DNA of 64,000 bases from Diphasiastrum complanatum (taxonomy: Eukaryota; Streptophyta; Lycopodiopsida; Lycopodiales; Lycopodiaceae), in contig CM055097.1 in NCBI GenBank assembly GCA_029204225.1, positions 62,776,120 through 62,840,119 of the forward strand, written 5' to 3'. The translations under genes and the position numbers were made by a program. Shown piece by piece: positions 1 to 11,316 of the stretch. Within the stretch, counting starts at the first letter, position 1. Each line of letters begins with the position of its first letter. The notes below the pieces were generated by a model. It made no database searches. It saw nothing but the letters and a program-made list of their open reading frames with translations, and was not told where the DNA came from.

Positions 1-290
1 ATCTACAACTAATCACGAATTACAAGAGCGACAGATTAGCCATGATCTAGGGTACTTCTATTGATGTTATGATATCTGATCAAATACTTGTACCCCTTGG
101 TACTTGGCTGATCTTCTTGGTCGTTCATGGAGCAAGAATGATTTTGTGTCGTGAAACAATTCCGTGTCGTGTGTCCGCAAAATTGTTCGCGAACAATTTT
201 GTTTCTTATGTATTTTCTGTCAAAATCAGAGTGGAGAGCTAGCAAGGCTTTGGCAATAGAAACATTTTGTTTCTTCAGAATGAAAACCAC
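1..290 (-). repeat. LTR fragment, family R1 (copia), cut by window edge
   Basis: This segment is repeated with clear similarity at 44105-44375, where it abuts minus-strand copia gag/protease remnants, so it is read here as a minus-strand LTR piece. Its reverse complement also resembles the start of the element F LTRs (28108 and 29212), sharing GAAACAA and a CTTGCTAGCT block. It contains a 22-bp perfect palindrome at 179-200 centred on TTCGCGAA. No gene is supported here; the short ORFs are incidental. Confidence 0.6.
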
Positions 291-309
291 CAGAAAGGTT
301 TGGTCAGGA

Positions 310-1753
310 TGTTTTAACGAATGTATCCATCGAATTTTGTGGTTTCACTGAACCTCAAACATTCGAAAAAGCTATTGATGGGACCAAATAAAGATCGATG
401 GATTCAAGCAATGGAGGATGAAATGTCATCCATGTATAAGAACAATGTATGGACACTTGCACCTATACCTGATGGAAGAAAACCAGTCAAATGCAAGTGG
501 ATCTATAAGATCAAAATAGGTCCTGATGGAGAAAACATCAGATAACAAAGCAAGGATGGTTGTAAAAGGTTTTTCACAGAAATATGGAATCGACTACACT
601 GATACTTTCTCACTGGTAGTCAAACACACATCAATTCGTTTGTTACTCGCTTATGCAGTGGCTCATGATCTGAAAATCCATATTGTGGACGAGAAAACTG
701 CTTTCTTGCACGCAGAATTAGAAGATGTATTCATGGAGACGAAGCACTACGTTCCTTAGGCTTCGAACCTCTATTCATTGAATCGAATGTCTATATCAAG
801 CATGATAAAAATGAAATAATCATTTCTAGCTGTTTATGTTGACGACACGCTTATCCTCTCAAGAAAAGATAAATTAATTTTAGATGTCAAAAGAGACATT
901 TCTGGAATATTTGAAATCGCTGACCTAGGAGAAGCGAAAAATCTATCTAGGCTTGCAGATCAAAAGAGACTTTGAAAGTGGTAAGTTGTATCTTCACCAA
1001 CAAAAGTACACTCAGAAAATCATTGAAAATTTCAACATGCTCGAATGCAAAGGTGTGCATACTCCCATGATACCTGGAACAATACTGAACAAGGCAGATT
1101 GTCCGCAGACTCTCCAGGAAGAGAAGCGAATGGCCAATACACCCTATCGCAAGCTGATTAGATCATTATTGTATCTTGCAGACAACACCACACCTGATAT
1201 AGCATTTGCAATATACATGCTGAGCCAATTTAATTAAAATCCAAGATCGTTGCATTGGTAGTTAGCAAAGAGAGTAGTACAATAGCTCTAGGAAACGAAA
1301 GACTATGGACTATGTTATTCGAAGGAAGCTGGATTTCGAATTGAATCTTATAGTGATGCAAGCTGGACATCCATGAAGGATGATAGAAAAAGTATTTCAG
1401 GATGTTGTACTCTAGCATCTGGCATAGCCAGAGTGTGGATAAGAAAGAAGCAAACAGTAGTAGCTCAATCTTCTTGTGAAGTCGAATATGTAGCAGTAGC
1501 CAAAATGGCAAACGAGCTGATATGGATCAAGCAAATGTTGGAAGGATTTAATGATACTATTTCTGCACCTTATGTCTTGTTAACGGGTAACACTTCAGCA
1601 ATCTATCTTATGAAAGATCCTATATTTCATAAAAAAAATGAAGCATATAGCTATCAAATAGCATGTTATTCGGGACTTAGTCGAAAAGAAGATATTGAAG
1701 ATAGTCTTCATACCTATAGAGGAAATTGTCAATTTTCAGAGAAAAAGGACAAA
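310..1753 (+). pseudogene. Copia element A: reverse transcriptase-RNase H remnant
   Basis: The end of a Ty1/copia pol gene in several frames. The RT N-terminus is at 321-545 (KCKWIYKIK motif), continuing at 526-759 ([19 protein letters not shown]). The catalytic YVDD lies at 835-846 in another frame, followed by RT thumb sequence to 1237. RNase H motifs follow at 1373-1753 (DDRKSISG and SSCEVEY). Frameshifts near 400, 530, 760-830, 950 and 1240, plus stops, rule out function. The RNase H ends early near 1753, where an LTR fragment of another family begins. No 5' gag, protease or integrase of this element is present. Confidence 0.9.
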
Positions 1754-2110
1754 TATTGATTGTACTATCAATCATTAAGAGTTATTGATTGCCTAATCCA
1801 AAGATCTATCAAGCTCTAGATGTTAGATCTTGATCTAGATGCTTTACACTATGATTTAAGCAAGAGCAATGGATCAAATGATCAAACACATGGATGGGCG
1901 GCCTCACACATGTGGAGGACAGTACATGTACGGTCTGTTTACAGAGAGTAAAGTACATTACCTTACAAATGCATTTCATTCATCAAAACTCAAGACAAAT
2001 GTGGAAATCTCAACAAAACTAGAATTTGAATGTCACATCAACTTCTCATTGAAATGGTTGATCTCTTTATAGATCAAGTACATCCATGACTTGTGTACTG
2101 TCCATTCATC
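1754..2110 (-). repeat. Diverged LTR fragment of the element E family
   Basis: Collinear similarity to the E 5' LTR at about 20730-21060. Shared blocks include GATTGTACT, TTAGATCTTGATCTAGAT, TTTAAGCAAGAGCAATGGAT, a GCGGCCTCACAC block and ATGGATCAAGTACATCCATGA-like sequence near 2075-2090. Many substitutions separate the copies, so it is an old insertion or a related subfamily. It abuts the truncated RNase H of element A. Confidence 0.7.
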
Positions 2111-2863
2111 AAATTCCTTGTTGGATTTTAATATTTCATGTTCATTTGTGGTTGTATTTTCCACCTCTGGCTCGTTAACATCATTGAACACTACCAATTT
2201 TTCATCCAAAGGGACTTGAATTTTAGGGTTTGCCATAGTTTTATCACTTTTTGCTAAACAATGCTTCTTTTATAAGCTTGTAACGTCATACTCCAATGTT
2301 TCTATTATCGTTTATACCTTAAATAAATTCAACTCATTAGCTTCTAGGCTTTGAAGATTTATTGAATACATGTTTACTTTTTGGATTGGAGCTCTCTTTG
2401 ACAAGTTTTGCTAGAACATTTAAAAAAAAAAACATGTATCTCTTTGATCGAGGCATTATCGTCCTACTCAAAGCTCAAGAGTAATTTTTCTTCTTGATTT
2501 GTAAAAAAACTTTAATCCCCTTCTTTGAATTCGCACTCTCTTCCTTATAAGGATCAACTATTTGCTAGATTTGATGTTCTTTCAATATTCTTAGTTTTTT
2601 GTTTTGCTTAATATGATAGTAAATTTATGATTGAATTCATAACATTGTATCACAACATTTTATTGGCCAAGTAGAGAGGTCTACTTTGACATCTATTTTC
2701 TAAATTCTTTCTTGGCTAACATAACTCATTTTTTTGTTTGGATTTGTTATCATTATATCATTACCCATTGTAGGTAAGTCAATTTTTCCTCCAAGAACAT
2801 GACCTAATTTCGAGATCGAGTCTCATTCTTGGTTCATAGTTCTTTCCACTATTCTTTCACATT
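2111..2863 (-). other. AT-rich probable copia D interior, no intact gene
   Basis: This stretch lies downstream (minus strand) of the D gag fragment and is AT-rich with many stops in all frames. A 67-codon minus-strand ORF at 2033-2236 ends in sequence shared with the E-type LTR and is probably chance. No domain is recognisable. It is most likely decayed retroelement interior. Confidence 0.3.
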
Positions 2864-3120
2864 TCAAGTCGATAAAAGATCTAGCATTATGTTGTCATGC
2901 ACTGAAGACGCAATAATTGCTACAGCTTTGTCGTTTTTCTCCATCCATTCACGAAGTTCCTTGCCAGGAGCAATTGGCTTATCTTCTGATGGTTCTACCC
3001 ATTGCCATAGACCTTTGCCCTTTAGTTCTAGTGAAGTTTTTAACTTCTAGACTAAATAGTTTGAACCTTCTGCATCCAAGATCATACTGATCTTAGACTA
3101 AATGCTACTGATCGAAGACA
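2864..3120 (-). pseudogene. Copia element D gag N-terminal fragment
   Basis: The minus strand reads as a copia gag (UBN2-type) segment: GSNYLV-stop-KLKTSLELKGKG, then LWQWVEPSEDK and EWMEKNDKAVAIIASS, ending at a TGA (2864-2866). The in-frame stop at 3047-3049 replaces the Trp usual in the NYxxW motif, a TGG-to-TAG change. It lies just downstream of a primer-binding site and LTR (3191-3683), the expected order for a minus-strand copia. The remaining gag and pol are not recognisable. Confidence 0.75.
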
Positions 3121-3190
3121 TCTTCCAATCTTTCGATTTGGCTATTGATGGATATAAGGCTATCTGATTTCACTATATATCACTATATTT

Positions 3191-3202
3191 GCTCTGATAC
3201 CA
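3191..3202 (-). other. Primer-binding site of copia D (tRNA-iMet type)
   Basis: GCTCTGATACCA on the plus strand is the exact complement of TGGTATCAGAGC, the standard plant copia primer site for initiator tRNA-Met. The adjoining LTR starts one base away at 3204, and gag follows on the other side. Confidence 0.85.
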
Positions 3203-3203
3203 C

Positions 3204-3683
3204 TGTAGGAAAGGTTCTGCGAAAGTGTTAGAAAGGTTTTGCAAATTCTTTCTTAGAGAACGCGATTAGAGGTTGAATGAATCACACCAATATCAGTGTT
3301 TTTAATCATGCATGAATATGATCTATGTACTAATAGAGCAGTTCTATTATGATTAAACTATGCGTGCAAAAATATGGCTGCGAAAATTGGAAATATATGC
3401 ACAAATGTGATAGACAATTAGATAATCAGATAAACGACTGAAACTTTGATCAGAAAATGAATTTTATAATTATGAGTCTGAATCAATATACATTTTTTTT
3501 GCTACCTTGTGGTATCTCTTTTATGAAGAGTACGTAAGTGCGCAAGTGCATAAGTAAATAAGTCAGTCTGAATCTAAGTCTGAGCTTGAATATGAGAGTA
3601 TGTTATTACTATAAGTGCACATGTATTTATATTGTTATAGGATAAGTCCTTTGGCCTTTTTCCTTCTATAACAGAATCCAATT
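3204..3683 (-). repeat. Copia D 5' LTR, interrupted by element B
   Basis: Sequence directly right of the D primer site, beginning TGTAGG on the plus strand. The LTR should end in CA on this strand. Element B inserted at 3683/3684, so the remainder may be at 10468-10494, which ends in TTCAACA. If so the original LTR was about 507 bp. The left boundary is supported by the primer site; the right boundary is inference. Confidence 0.5.
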
Positions 3684-4677
3684 TGTTGGATTTATTTTCT
3701 CTAGTCACCTAAATCCCATTTTAATCTGCTTCCATTCATGCTGCATATTTACTTGCGTTGTCGCGCAGTCTGCATATTCACATGCAAAATCTCACAGACA
3801 ATGAAAAGACGAAAAGCAAAGGCTGACGTCACACCCTCTTCACGCTTATGCAGCTGTCCTAACAGACTGGACGACGACTGCAGCCACCCACGATCTCCTA
3901 CAGACAGCACATCCACCTTGTACTTTCTTCATCTGCACACCTGTAACATTATGTATATATATTGAATACCATTTGCGTATTCATTAACAAGTTAGTAAGC
4001 ATGAGAGAACAAAGAAGAGAAGCTTATCAGAGATAGACAAAGTAGATGCTCTGTGCATTGATTCTTAAATTTGTCAACAATAAGGTTTCATTCCTTTACA
4101 ATTTGAATAAGCTTCGTAGGGCACGCGGTTTCGTCCGCTACTGTCTTGTGCTCTACCCATTATTGACATGTATACTTGATATACTTAATCTGATATAGTT
4201 CTTTAATCTGCATTCAAATTTGTGTTAATATTGCTATGCTTATTATTCATTCTGTCTGCTCTTTCTAGTTGCTCTTTCTGGTAATAGACGACTAACATTT
4301 AGTCTTGTCTTTTGCAAATGTCTCGCGACTAATTATCAGTCGAGCACTGTCTAGCTCTTCGCAAATCATTCGTGGCACATAATTTGTCTAGCTATTTGCG
4401 ACAAATTATTCTTTTGGCGCTTCGTTTATTAATGTTTGGCTATGTAATCAAGAACGACCGTGATTTCCATCACTAACGTTCTGTTCGTTTTGATAGGCAT
4501 AGTCATGCTTTCGGAGAGAGTCGCATAGCTCGTTCCAGTGCGCACAAACAATTTTTGTTCGAGTTTGTTCCTCGTTCGTGTTCGTCTTATCCCTCTAAGC
4601 TATTTTTTTTTTCTTTTTTTTTCGTTTCTAACATACGACACCTTTCTCAACTCTCGCTACTCTCCCTCTCTCCAACA
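3684..4677 (+). repeat. Element B 5' LTR
   Basis: 994 bp, TG...CA bounded, directly followed by the primer site. It matches 8856-10462 apart from the solo-LTR insertion there. A TATA-like GTATATATATTG lies near 3953 and probably marks the U3 promoter. A T-rich run occurs near 4603-4622, where the 3' LTR has an A run. Confidence 0.95.
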
Positions 4678-4690
4678 TGATATCAGAGCC
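4678..4690 (+). other. Element B primer-binding site
   Basis: TGATATCAGAGCC follows the 5' LTR directly. It differs from the usual TGGTATCAGAGC at one base, again a G-to-A change. Confidence 0.85.
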
Positions 4691-4833
4691 AAGTTCATAG
4701 CTTGATAAGCTTCCACAGTACAAGACTCTACTAGCCGATAGAGTAATTGTTTTCTTGTTCTGTATTTTCAGTATCAAATTTTCATTCTTAAGTCACTGAT
4801 AGTTTCTCCTATCACTTAGACTAATTCCTCCAC

Positions 4834-5676
4834 ATGGATTCCCAAGGGAAAGCTAGTCCTATCATGGACAATCTTGATGGAGCCAATTACCATCTGTGAA
4901 AATTTAAGATGAAAATTGTACTAATGGCTAAAGAATTGTATGACGTTGTTACAGGTGCAGAAGGGAAACCCGATGCAGATGACGCAAGAATCTCCAGATG
5001 GAAGCTGAAGGATGGAAAGGCTTTCGCGTTGATCATCCTCAACATCACGGATACCCAGATTGGCCATGTATTTGAGGCTCAGACATCGAAAGAAGTCTCA
5101 GACATCTTGAGCACACTATATGAAGTGCGAGATATAGCTTTCAAGCTACATCTCAGGAAGAAATTCTACTCCCTCAAGATGATGAATGGTGATTCTCTGC
5201 AGAATCACATTAATCAATTCAAGAACCTGCTAAGACAAATGGCCACTGTCGGATCTGTCATTGACGATCAAGACGCAGTGATGCAACTGCTTACAAGCTT
5301 GCCAAGCTCTTACGACAGCTGGGTGATGATCATCACGACTCATCCAGAATTGACTCTTTCAATAGTCATTACTATGTTGTTGCAGGAAGACACGCAGAGG
5401 AACAAAGCCTCAAGTTCCTCAGCTGATTCTCACGCCTTGTACACCAACAAGAGCATGACAAAGCAGAAGAAGAAGAAAGGCCTGAAGCAATCAAAGCCAA
5501 ACCAGAAGCCAGCTCATCACAAGGAACAGTCGAATTCGCAGACAAAGAAGAAGTTGTTCTGCGAATACTACAAACGGAACAACCACAAAATACAAGACTA
5601 CCGAATACTTCAAGCAAAGAACAACAACAAGGGGCAGTCGAATCAAGTGGCTAATGCAATTGCAGAAGTTCCATAG
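4834..5676 (+). pseudogene. Element B gag
   Basis: A copia capsid gene of 280 codons starting at ATG 4834. It carries the NYxxW-like motif (GANYHL-stop), in which TGG is TGA at 4897-4899. The UBN2 core follows (IISxNI..., LRKKFYSLKM, LTSLPSSYDSW). The C-terminal zinc knuckle, normally CX2CX4HX4C, reads CEYYKRNNHKIQDY, so two of its cysteines have become tyrosine. The remainder is lysine and glutamine rich, as usual for the RNA-binding tail. One stop and a broken zinc knuckle make it nonfunctional. Confidence 0.9.
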
Positions 5677-6069
5677 CCTATTCAAGAAGCGGATCATGAT
5701 GCCTTCATGACCAGCCATCAAGGAGTATTTGGCGACAGTTCTTGGTTCCTAGATTCCGGAGCCACTCAACATATGACTAGTCTCATTTGGCTGTTTCGAG
5801 TCCTATACATCTTACAGTACCCAGAAATATGTCCACCTTGGTGACATTAGCACACATGCTATTAAAGGTGAAGGCACTATAAGATTAAACTTTGCTAATG
5901 ATCAGTCTAAGCTGCTCTCTAAAGTACTTTATGTACCAAATTTATCTACGAATTTGCTCTCTGTAAGCAGAATCACAGATCTAGGACACAGAGTAGAATT
6001 CGGATGTGATCAGTGTAAAGTAGTTGATGGATAGGCAAGATCCTAGCACTCGGAAAGAGGCATGGATAC
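5677..6069 (+). pseudogene. Element B protease
   Basis: The retropepsin active site reads WFLDSGATQHMTS near 5743-5778, with the catalytic DSGA intact. The frame then shifts, and later protease and linker residues (RLNFANDQSKLLSKVLYVP near 5880-5940, NLLSVSRITD near 5950) are in another frame. A stop precedes the integrase segment at 6070. Confidence 0.8.
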
Positions 6070-7161
6070 TTGTACAGATTAAGTCATTGTTTTTCTGCCT
6101 CTAGTCAGGCTCTCAATACTTCAATTCATTCAAATAAATGTTTACTTTGGCATTATAGACTTGGTCATTTAAATCATGCTGCTGTACAACAAATGTCTAG
6201 ACAATCTGTTGTTCTTCATCTCGACTATCCTCACAAAAGAGTCAAATTACCTGTCTGTCAAGACTGTCTAGTTGTTAGACAGACTAGAAAACCTCTCAAA
6301 TCAAGCCATCGGCACATTGCTAGAGGATTGCTAGATGTTGTACATTCAGATATTTGTGGCCCGATGAAAAATCCTTCACTGAAGGATGACAAGTATTTTA
6401 TAACCTTTATTGACAAATTTTCCAGAAGGACCATGGTGTATTTTATAAAGAAGAAATCAAAAGCCTTCAACTTCTTCAGAATTTTCAAGGAGTGTACAAA
6501 GAAGGAGACTGGAAGGATGACTAAGGCCCTCAAGTCAGACAACGGTGGAGAATATATCTCTATCGAGTTTAAGGAGTACTGCCAAAGCCAGGGCATTGAG
6601 CAGCAATTCATCACTCCTTATAGTCCTTAGTCTAATGGCTTAGCCGAGAGGAAGAACCGTACTCTGGTTGAATCTGCCAAATGTATGCTATCGTATGCAT
6701 CGTTGCCTAAGAGATTCTGGGCTAAAGCTATCTCCACTGCAGCTTACATCCATAACAGATGTTCGACCAAGGCCCGTTCATACAAGACACCCCACGAGAT
6801 GTGGACAGGCTCTAAGCCTTCTTTGAAGAACCTAAGAGTGTTTGGGTGCATTGCCTATGCGCAGATCCCAAAAGACACGAGAAAAAAATTGGACTTCCAA
6901 GGTCTCAAGACCATTCTGATAAGATATACTTCATCTGATAATACTTATAAGCTGTATGATCCTAATACCCAGCAGATCTTGTATAGCCAGGATACAGTCT
7001 TCATCGAGGATCAGTTCGTTGACCTCAAAGGCAAGGATGTTGCTCAAGAAGAACCATCGTCACCTGCCATTGACACGACAGTCCGAGCTTCTGGCTCAAG
7101 TGTGTCTATTGTTGACCCACTTCGAGACAACGAATTAGACGAAGATGTTGCTGCTACCTAG
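6070..7161 (+). pseudogene. Element B integrase
   Basis: The integrase zinc finger is intact (WHYRLGH near 6150, CQDC near 6260). The catalytic core follows with Asp in HSDICG, Asp in KSDNGGEY and Glu in LAERKN. The frame is broken only by TAG at 6628-6630, where relatives have Gln (CAG). The C-terminal half carries the usual FGCIAYAQIPKDTRKKLD and YKLYDP motifs. A TAG ends the frame at 7159-7161, before RT. Confidence 0.9.
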
Positions 7162-7215
7162 TAGCAAATCCCAGGAGCAGTTTCTTAGTCGAATCCTCCC
7201 AAAATATCAAGTCAA

Positions 7216-8848
7216 GTGCGCGCACAACCCACAAGGTATACTTCTGAGTCTGTCTGTCTCTTGATACAGGAATCGACGATAGTCGAAGAGGTAGTCAGCC
7301 AACTAGACTCTGATCTTTGGAGAGAAGCTATGGACAGAGAGTATATACTCCTCTCTGATCAAGAACCAAACATGGTCATTAGTCAAAGCTCCTATTGGCT
7401 GCAATATCATTGATTGCAAATGGATCTTTAAGATCAAATACAATGCCAACAGAGCAATTGACCGAAGGAAGGCAAGACTGGTAGCACAAGGATTCACCCA
7501 GATCCCGAATGTTGACTACAGTGAGACTTTTAGTCTAGTCATCAAACATTCGTCGATCCGAATGCTCATGTCTTATGCTGCAGTTGCTGACCTCGAAGTG
7601 CATCAACTCGATGTACAAACAGCCTATCTGAATGGAGTGATACAAGAAGATACCTACATGATCCAGCCCGAAGGATATGTTTTGGAAGGTATGAAAAATC
7701 ATGTCTATAAACTCCACAAAGCATTGTACGGCTTGAAATAGTCTGCCAGATCTTGGTTTCAGAGAATCAACACATTCTCATTGAACAAGGATTCAAACCC
7801 AGCACTGTTGATTGCAACGTCTATTCCAAGTCAGTACAACAATCCTTCATTATCATCACCTTGTACGTGGATGATACGTTGCTCTTCAAATATGGTCAAG
7901 GATTCGAAGCAGATGCTGTTTTTAGAGTTCGAAATGACTGATCTGGGCGAAGCTCACTTTTGTCTGGGAATTCAAATCCACAGAGACAGAGCAAATCGAG
8001 TGATTTGCGTCACTCAACAAATGTATGTTCACAATATTCTCAACAAATACAACTTAATGAATTGTAAATTAGCTCACTCACCAATGGACCCAGGCTTGCA
8101 TCTGTCAAAGGACCAATGTCCCTAGACCAAGCAAGAAGTAGAGCAAATGAGAGAATACCCTTATCGATCGATACTAGGATCTCTCATGTACGCAATGGTC
8201 TGTACAAGTCTTGATATCTCTTTTGCTGTAAGCTCACTCAGCCAGTACATGGCTAGTCCTAGCATTACCCATTGGAAGGATCTCATACGAGTCATGAGAT
8301 ATATTCGAGCTACCATGGACCAGTGCATCTGCTATGGAGATGTCAGCAACGACAATCTCCATTAGCTCAGGGGTTATTCTGATGCAAGCTGGGGAGGAGA
8401 TGTAGACAATCGTAAATCCACATCCGGATTTACATTCTTCTTCAACGGCGGTCCTATCTCATGGAACAGTCGTAAGCAAACTTTTGTCGCACTTTCTTCT
8501 ACATAAGCAGAATACATTGCTTCTCAATCTATCAAGAAATCATTCTGGTTGAGAAATTTACTGTCAGATGTTAATCTGAATCAGTATAGCCCTACAATTT
8601 TATTTTGTGATAATCAGAGTGCTATTGGCTTATCGGCCAACCCTAGATCTCACTCTAGGAGTAAACACAATGAAATTAGATATCACTACATCAAGGGCAA
8701 GGTTCTCAACAAGGAAGTAAGCTTAACATACTGCAGAACGCAGGACATGGTTGCATACATATTCATGAAAGCACTCAGTGTTAATACACACAACAAATTT
8801 TGTGCAATGCTTAGTTTGAAGATCAAGGCATTCACGGAGCCAGATTAA
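7216..8848 (+). pseudogene. Element B reverse transcriptase-RNase H
   Basis: RT begins near 7300 (LWREAMDREY) and continues through CKWIFKIKYN, ARLVAQGFTQIPNVDYSE and QLDVQTAYLNG. A TAG at 7739-7741 replaces Gln in YGLKQ. Then come LYVDDTLLF (the catalytic YVDD, near 7861-7890) and the thumb. RNase H motifs are GYSDASWGGD, an SSTxAEYIAS motif with a stop at x, and FCDNQSAIGL, ending EPD-TAA at 8848. At least three frameshifts and four stops are visible. The order and lengths are otherwise complete for the family. Confidence 0.9.
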
Positions 8849-8855
8849 GAAGGGG
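8847..8855 (+). other. Element B polypurine tract
   Basis: AAGAAGGGG directly precedes the 3' LTR, the expected plus-strand primer site for reverse transcription. Confidence 0.8.
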
Positions 8856-10462
8856 TGTTGGATTTATTTCTTCTAGTCACCTAAATCCCATTTTAATCTG
8901 CCTCCATTCACGCTGCATATTTACTCGCGTTGTCGCGCAGTCTGCATATTCACATGCAAATTCTCACAGGTGACGAAAAGACGAAAAGCAAAGGTTGATG
9001 TCACACCCTCTTCACGCTTATGCAGCTGCGCTAATAGACTGGACGACGACTGCAGCCACCTTGTACTTTCTTCATCTTCACACCTATAACATTATGTATA
9101 TATATTAAATACCATTTGCGTATTCATTAACAAGTTAGTAAGCGTGAGAGAACGAAGAAGAGATTCTTATCAGAGATAGACAAAAGTAGATGCTCTATGC
9201 ATTGATTCTTTAATTTGTCAACAATAAGGTTTCATTCCTTTATAGTTTGAATAAGCTTCGTAGGGCACGTGGTTTCGTCCACTACTGTCTTGTGCTCTAT
9301 TGACATGTATACTTGATATACTTAATCTGATACAATTCTTTGTTTTGCGTTCAGATTGTGTTAATATTGCTATGCTTATTATTCATTCTGTCTAATCTTT
9401 CTAGTTGCTCTTTCTGGTAATAGATGACTAACATTTAGTCTTGTCTTTCGCGAATGTTTTGCGACTAAATATCAGTCGAGCACTGTCTAGCTCTTCGCGA
9501 CAAATTATTCTTCTGGCACTTCGTTTATTAATGTTTGGCTACGTAATTAGTGTTAAAAATTCACAATTCTAGCTTGACTAGTTTTGGTCATATGACTTGT
9601 AAATAGTTAGATGGTCATGATGTGGCTTGTCACACGTGTCAAATAGCATAGGATTCCATTCATAAGGATGCTCTCAAGTAGACCTAAGTGTTAGAACCTT
9701 TGGAATGAGTCCAAATTATGCTTAGATACAAGGGAGAAAAAATAGGAGCTATTTTTGGTAATTTTTGCATTGTTGAGGGATCTCCAAGATTCCAACCCTA
9801 ACTTGGTAGGGATGAAAGATCCACCAAAATTAGCATTAGGGATAGGTTTAGGGCTACTCATACCTGCCCAAAATCGTGATGGATCATGTATATATAGGTG
9901 ATGATATCTCACCAAAATCAATCAAGCAATTTCATGTTTTTTCTCTCATAATGGTGCAATTGCTCTCTATGTTCATAATTGTTTGAGTACTTGTGATTAC
10001 TAATGATTATAGGATTGAATGTAGGTCTGGTGTACAGTACTCAGACTGTGGGAGGCCGTACTTTCACACGTGTGAAGCCTTCTTCAAGGATTTGGGCCAT
10101 TTAGTGAGGTTCAAGCATAGATTTTTGATGGATTTTGATGGTTCAACTTGTGCTAATCTTATGAAATCATAATCTATTGTTTTCCTCATCATTTCAAGTG
10201 TTTTAGGATCCTTATTTGCTGTAATTTTTACAATTAGGAACGACCGTGATTTCCATCAATAACGTTCTGTTCGTTCTGATAGGCATAGTCATGCTTTCGA
10301 AGAGAGTCGCATAGCTTGTTCCGCTGCGCACGAACAATTTTCGTTCGAGTTTGTTTCTCATTTGTGTTCATCTTACCCCTCTAAGCTAAAAAAAAAAAAA
10401 AAAAATTCGTTTCTAACATACAACACCTTTCTCAACTCTCGCTACTCTCCCTCTTTCCAACA
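8856..10462 (+). repeat. Element B 3' LTR carrying a solo-LTR insertion
   Basis: Starts TGTTGGATTT and ends CCAACA, followed by the CAATT duplication. Without the 687-bp insertion (9551-10237) it is about 920 bp. It lacks about 28 bp present in the 5' LTR near 3890-3917 and has an A run where the 5' LTR has a T run. Confidence 0.95.
9551..10232 (+). repeat. Solo LTR inserted in the element B 3' LTR
   Basis: 682 bp bounded by TGTTAAAAAT and TTTTTACA, with a perfect 5-bp duplication ATTAG at 9546-9550 and 10233-10237. The element B 5' LTR lacks this block (it reads GTAATCAAGAACG at the site). It contains TTCACACGTGTGAA at 10063-10076, as do the E and C LTRs, so it probably belongs to that copia group. 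No internal region is present, which is the product expected from LTR-LTR recombination. Confidence 0.9.
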
Positions 10463-10467
10463 CAATT

Positions 10468-11012
10468 TGTTTTGACGGTTATTATTCAACAACGTTCTGG
10501 TTTCTAGGGTCAAATAAATTCTGTTCACGAATATTTCGCAACAGTCTGTCTCTTCGTTTCAGTTTTGTGTTTCGCGAATCGTTCGCGACACTTGTCTCTT
10601 CACGACATTTTTGTCATTCGCAAATCGTTCGCGACAAATGACAATTCTTGAGCTTGAAGGAAGCTAGAATATTTTGTGAACTGTTCAAGATAGTTTTGCG
10701 ACAAGTAAGCTTGAAGAACAGTCCAGAAGATTTCGAGAATTGTTTGCGACAATTTTGCGACATCTGAGGCTTGAACAAGAAACAAAAAAATTTCACGACA
10801 AGATTCTGTTCGCGAATCTTTTGAGCTTCAACAAGAAAGCCACGAGCTTCCACAAGACACTGTTTCGTGAATTTTCACGAATTTTTTTGAGTTGATCACG
10901 AATAGAAAAAATTTCAAGTTTGCGTTCATTTTTTTATCGTCCTTTGTTAAGTAAACTGTGCACTTTGTTGGTAGAATCAAAATCTATCTGATCAGTTGTT
11001 CTACATAATCTA
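10468..11012. other. Unassigned TTCGCGAA-rich sequence
   Basis: About 540 bp between element B and the truncated start of element C. It is rich in TTCGCGA/TCGCGAA motifs (near 10548, 10570, 10618 and 10808) like those in the R1 and B LTRs. The first 27 bases may finish the D LTR. No coding potential is recognisable; it is probably decayed LTR or leader sequence. Confidence 0.35.
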
Positions 11013-11316
11013 GATACACTTGGATTGAGCTTTTGGATTCCAAAACTAAGGTGTTTGAGTCTTTTGTAAAGTTCAAAGCTCTATTAGAGAATCAACTTGA
11101 TGCTAAAGTAAAAGTATTGAGAAGTGATAATGGTTTTTTAAATCCAATGGTATTAAAAGAGAGCTTACATGTACATATAGTCCTCTACAAAATGGCATAG
11201 TTGAAAGAAAGAATAGAACTCTTTGTGAGTGTGCAAAAGCTTCAAGGCTAGATTCTTCTCTACCTAAATCATTTTGGGGAGAGGCTATTATTCGTGCAAA
11301 TTACTTATGTAATAGA
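11013..11316 (+). pseudogene. Copia element C integrase, left part
   Basis: Integrase core starting at RYTWIELLDSK and reading VKVLRSDNG, then, after frameshifts and a small loss, GIVERKNRTLCEC, SFWGEAI and NYLCNR. It is truncated on the left (no zinc finger, protease or gag). Its last codons AAT AGA are followed at once by the TGTAATACCC end of the gypsy insertion. The reading frame resumes at 25594. Confidence 0.9.

Larger units (their letters stand above)
3684..10462 (+). mobile_element. Copia element B, nearly full-length Ty1/copia retrotransposon
   Basis: A complete LTR-gag-PR-IN-RT-RH-LTR layout on the plus strand. The LTRs begin TGTTGG and end CCAACA. A 5-bp target duplication CAATT lies at 3679-3683 and 10463-10467. 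The span is 6,779 bp, of which 687 bp is a later solo LTR plus its duplicated target inside the 3' LTR. Both LTRs differ by many transitions and a few small indels (roughly 7 percent over the first 150 bp by eye), so the insertion is old. In-frame stops and frameshifts make it non-autonomous now. It sits in the D LTR. Confidence 0.95.
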
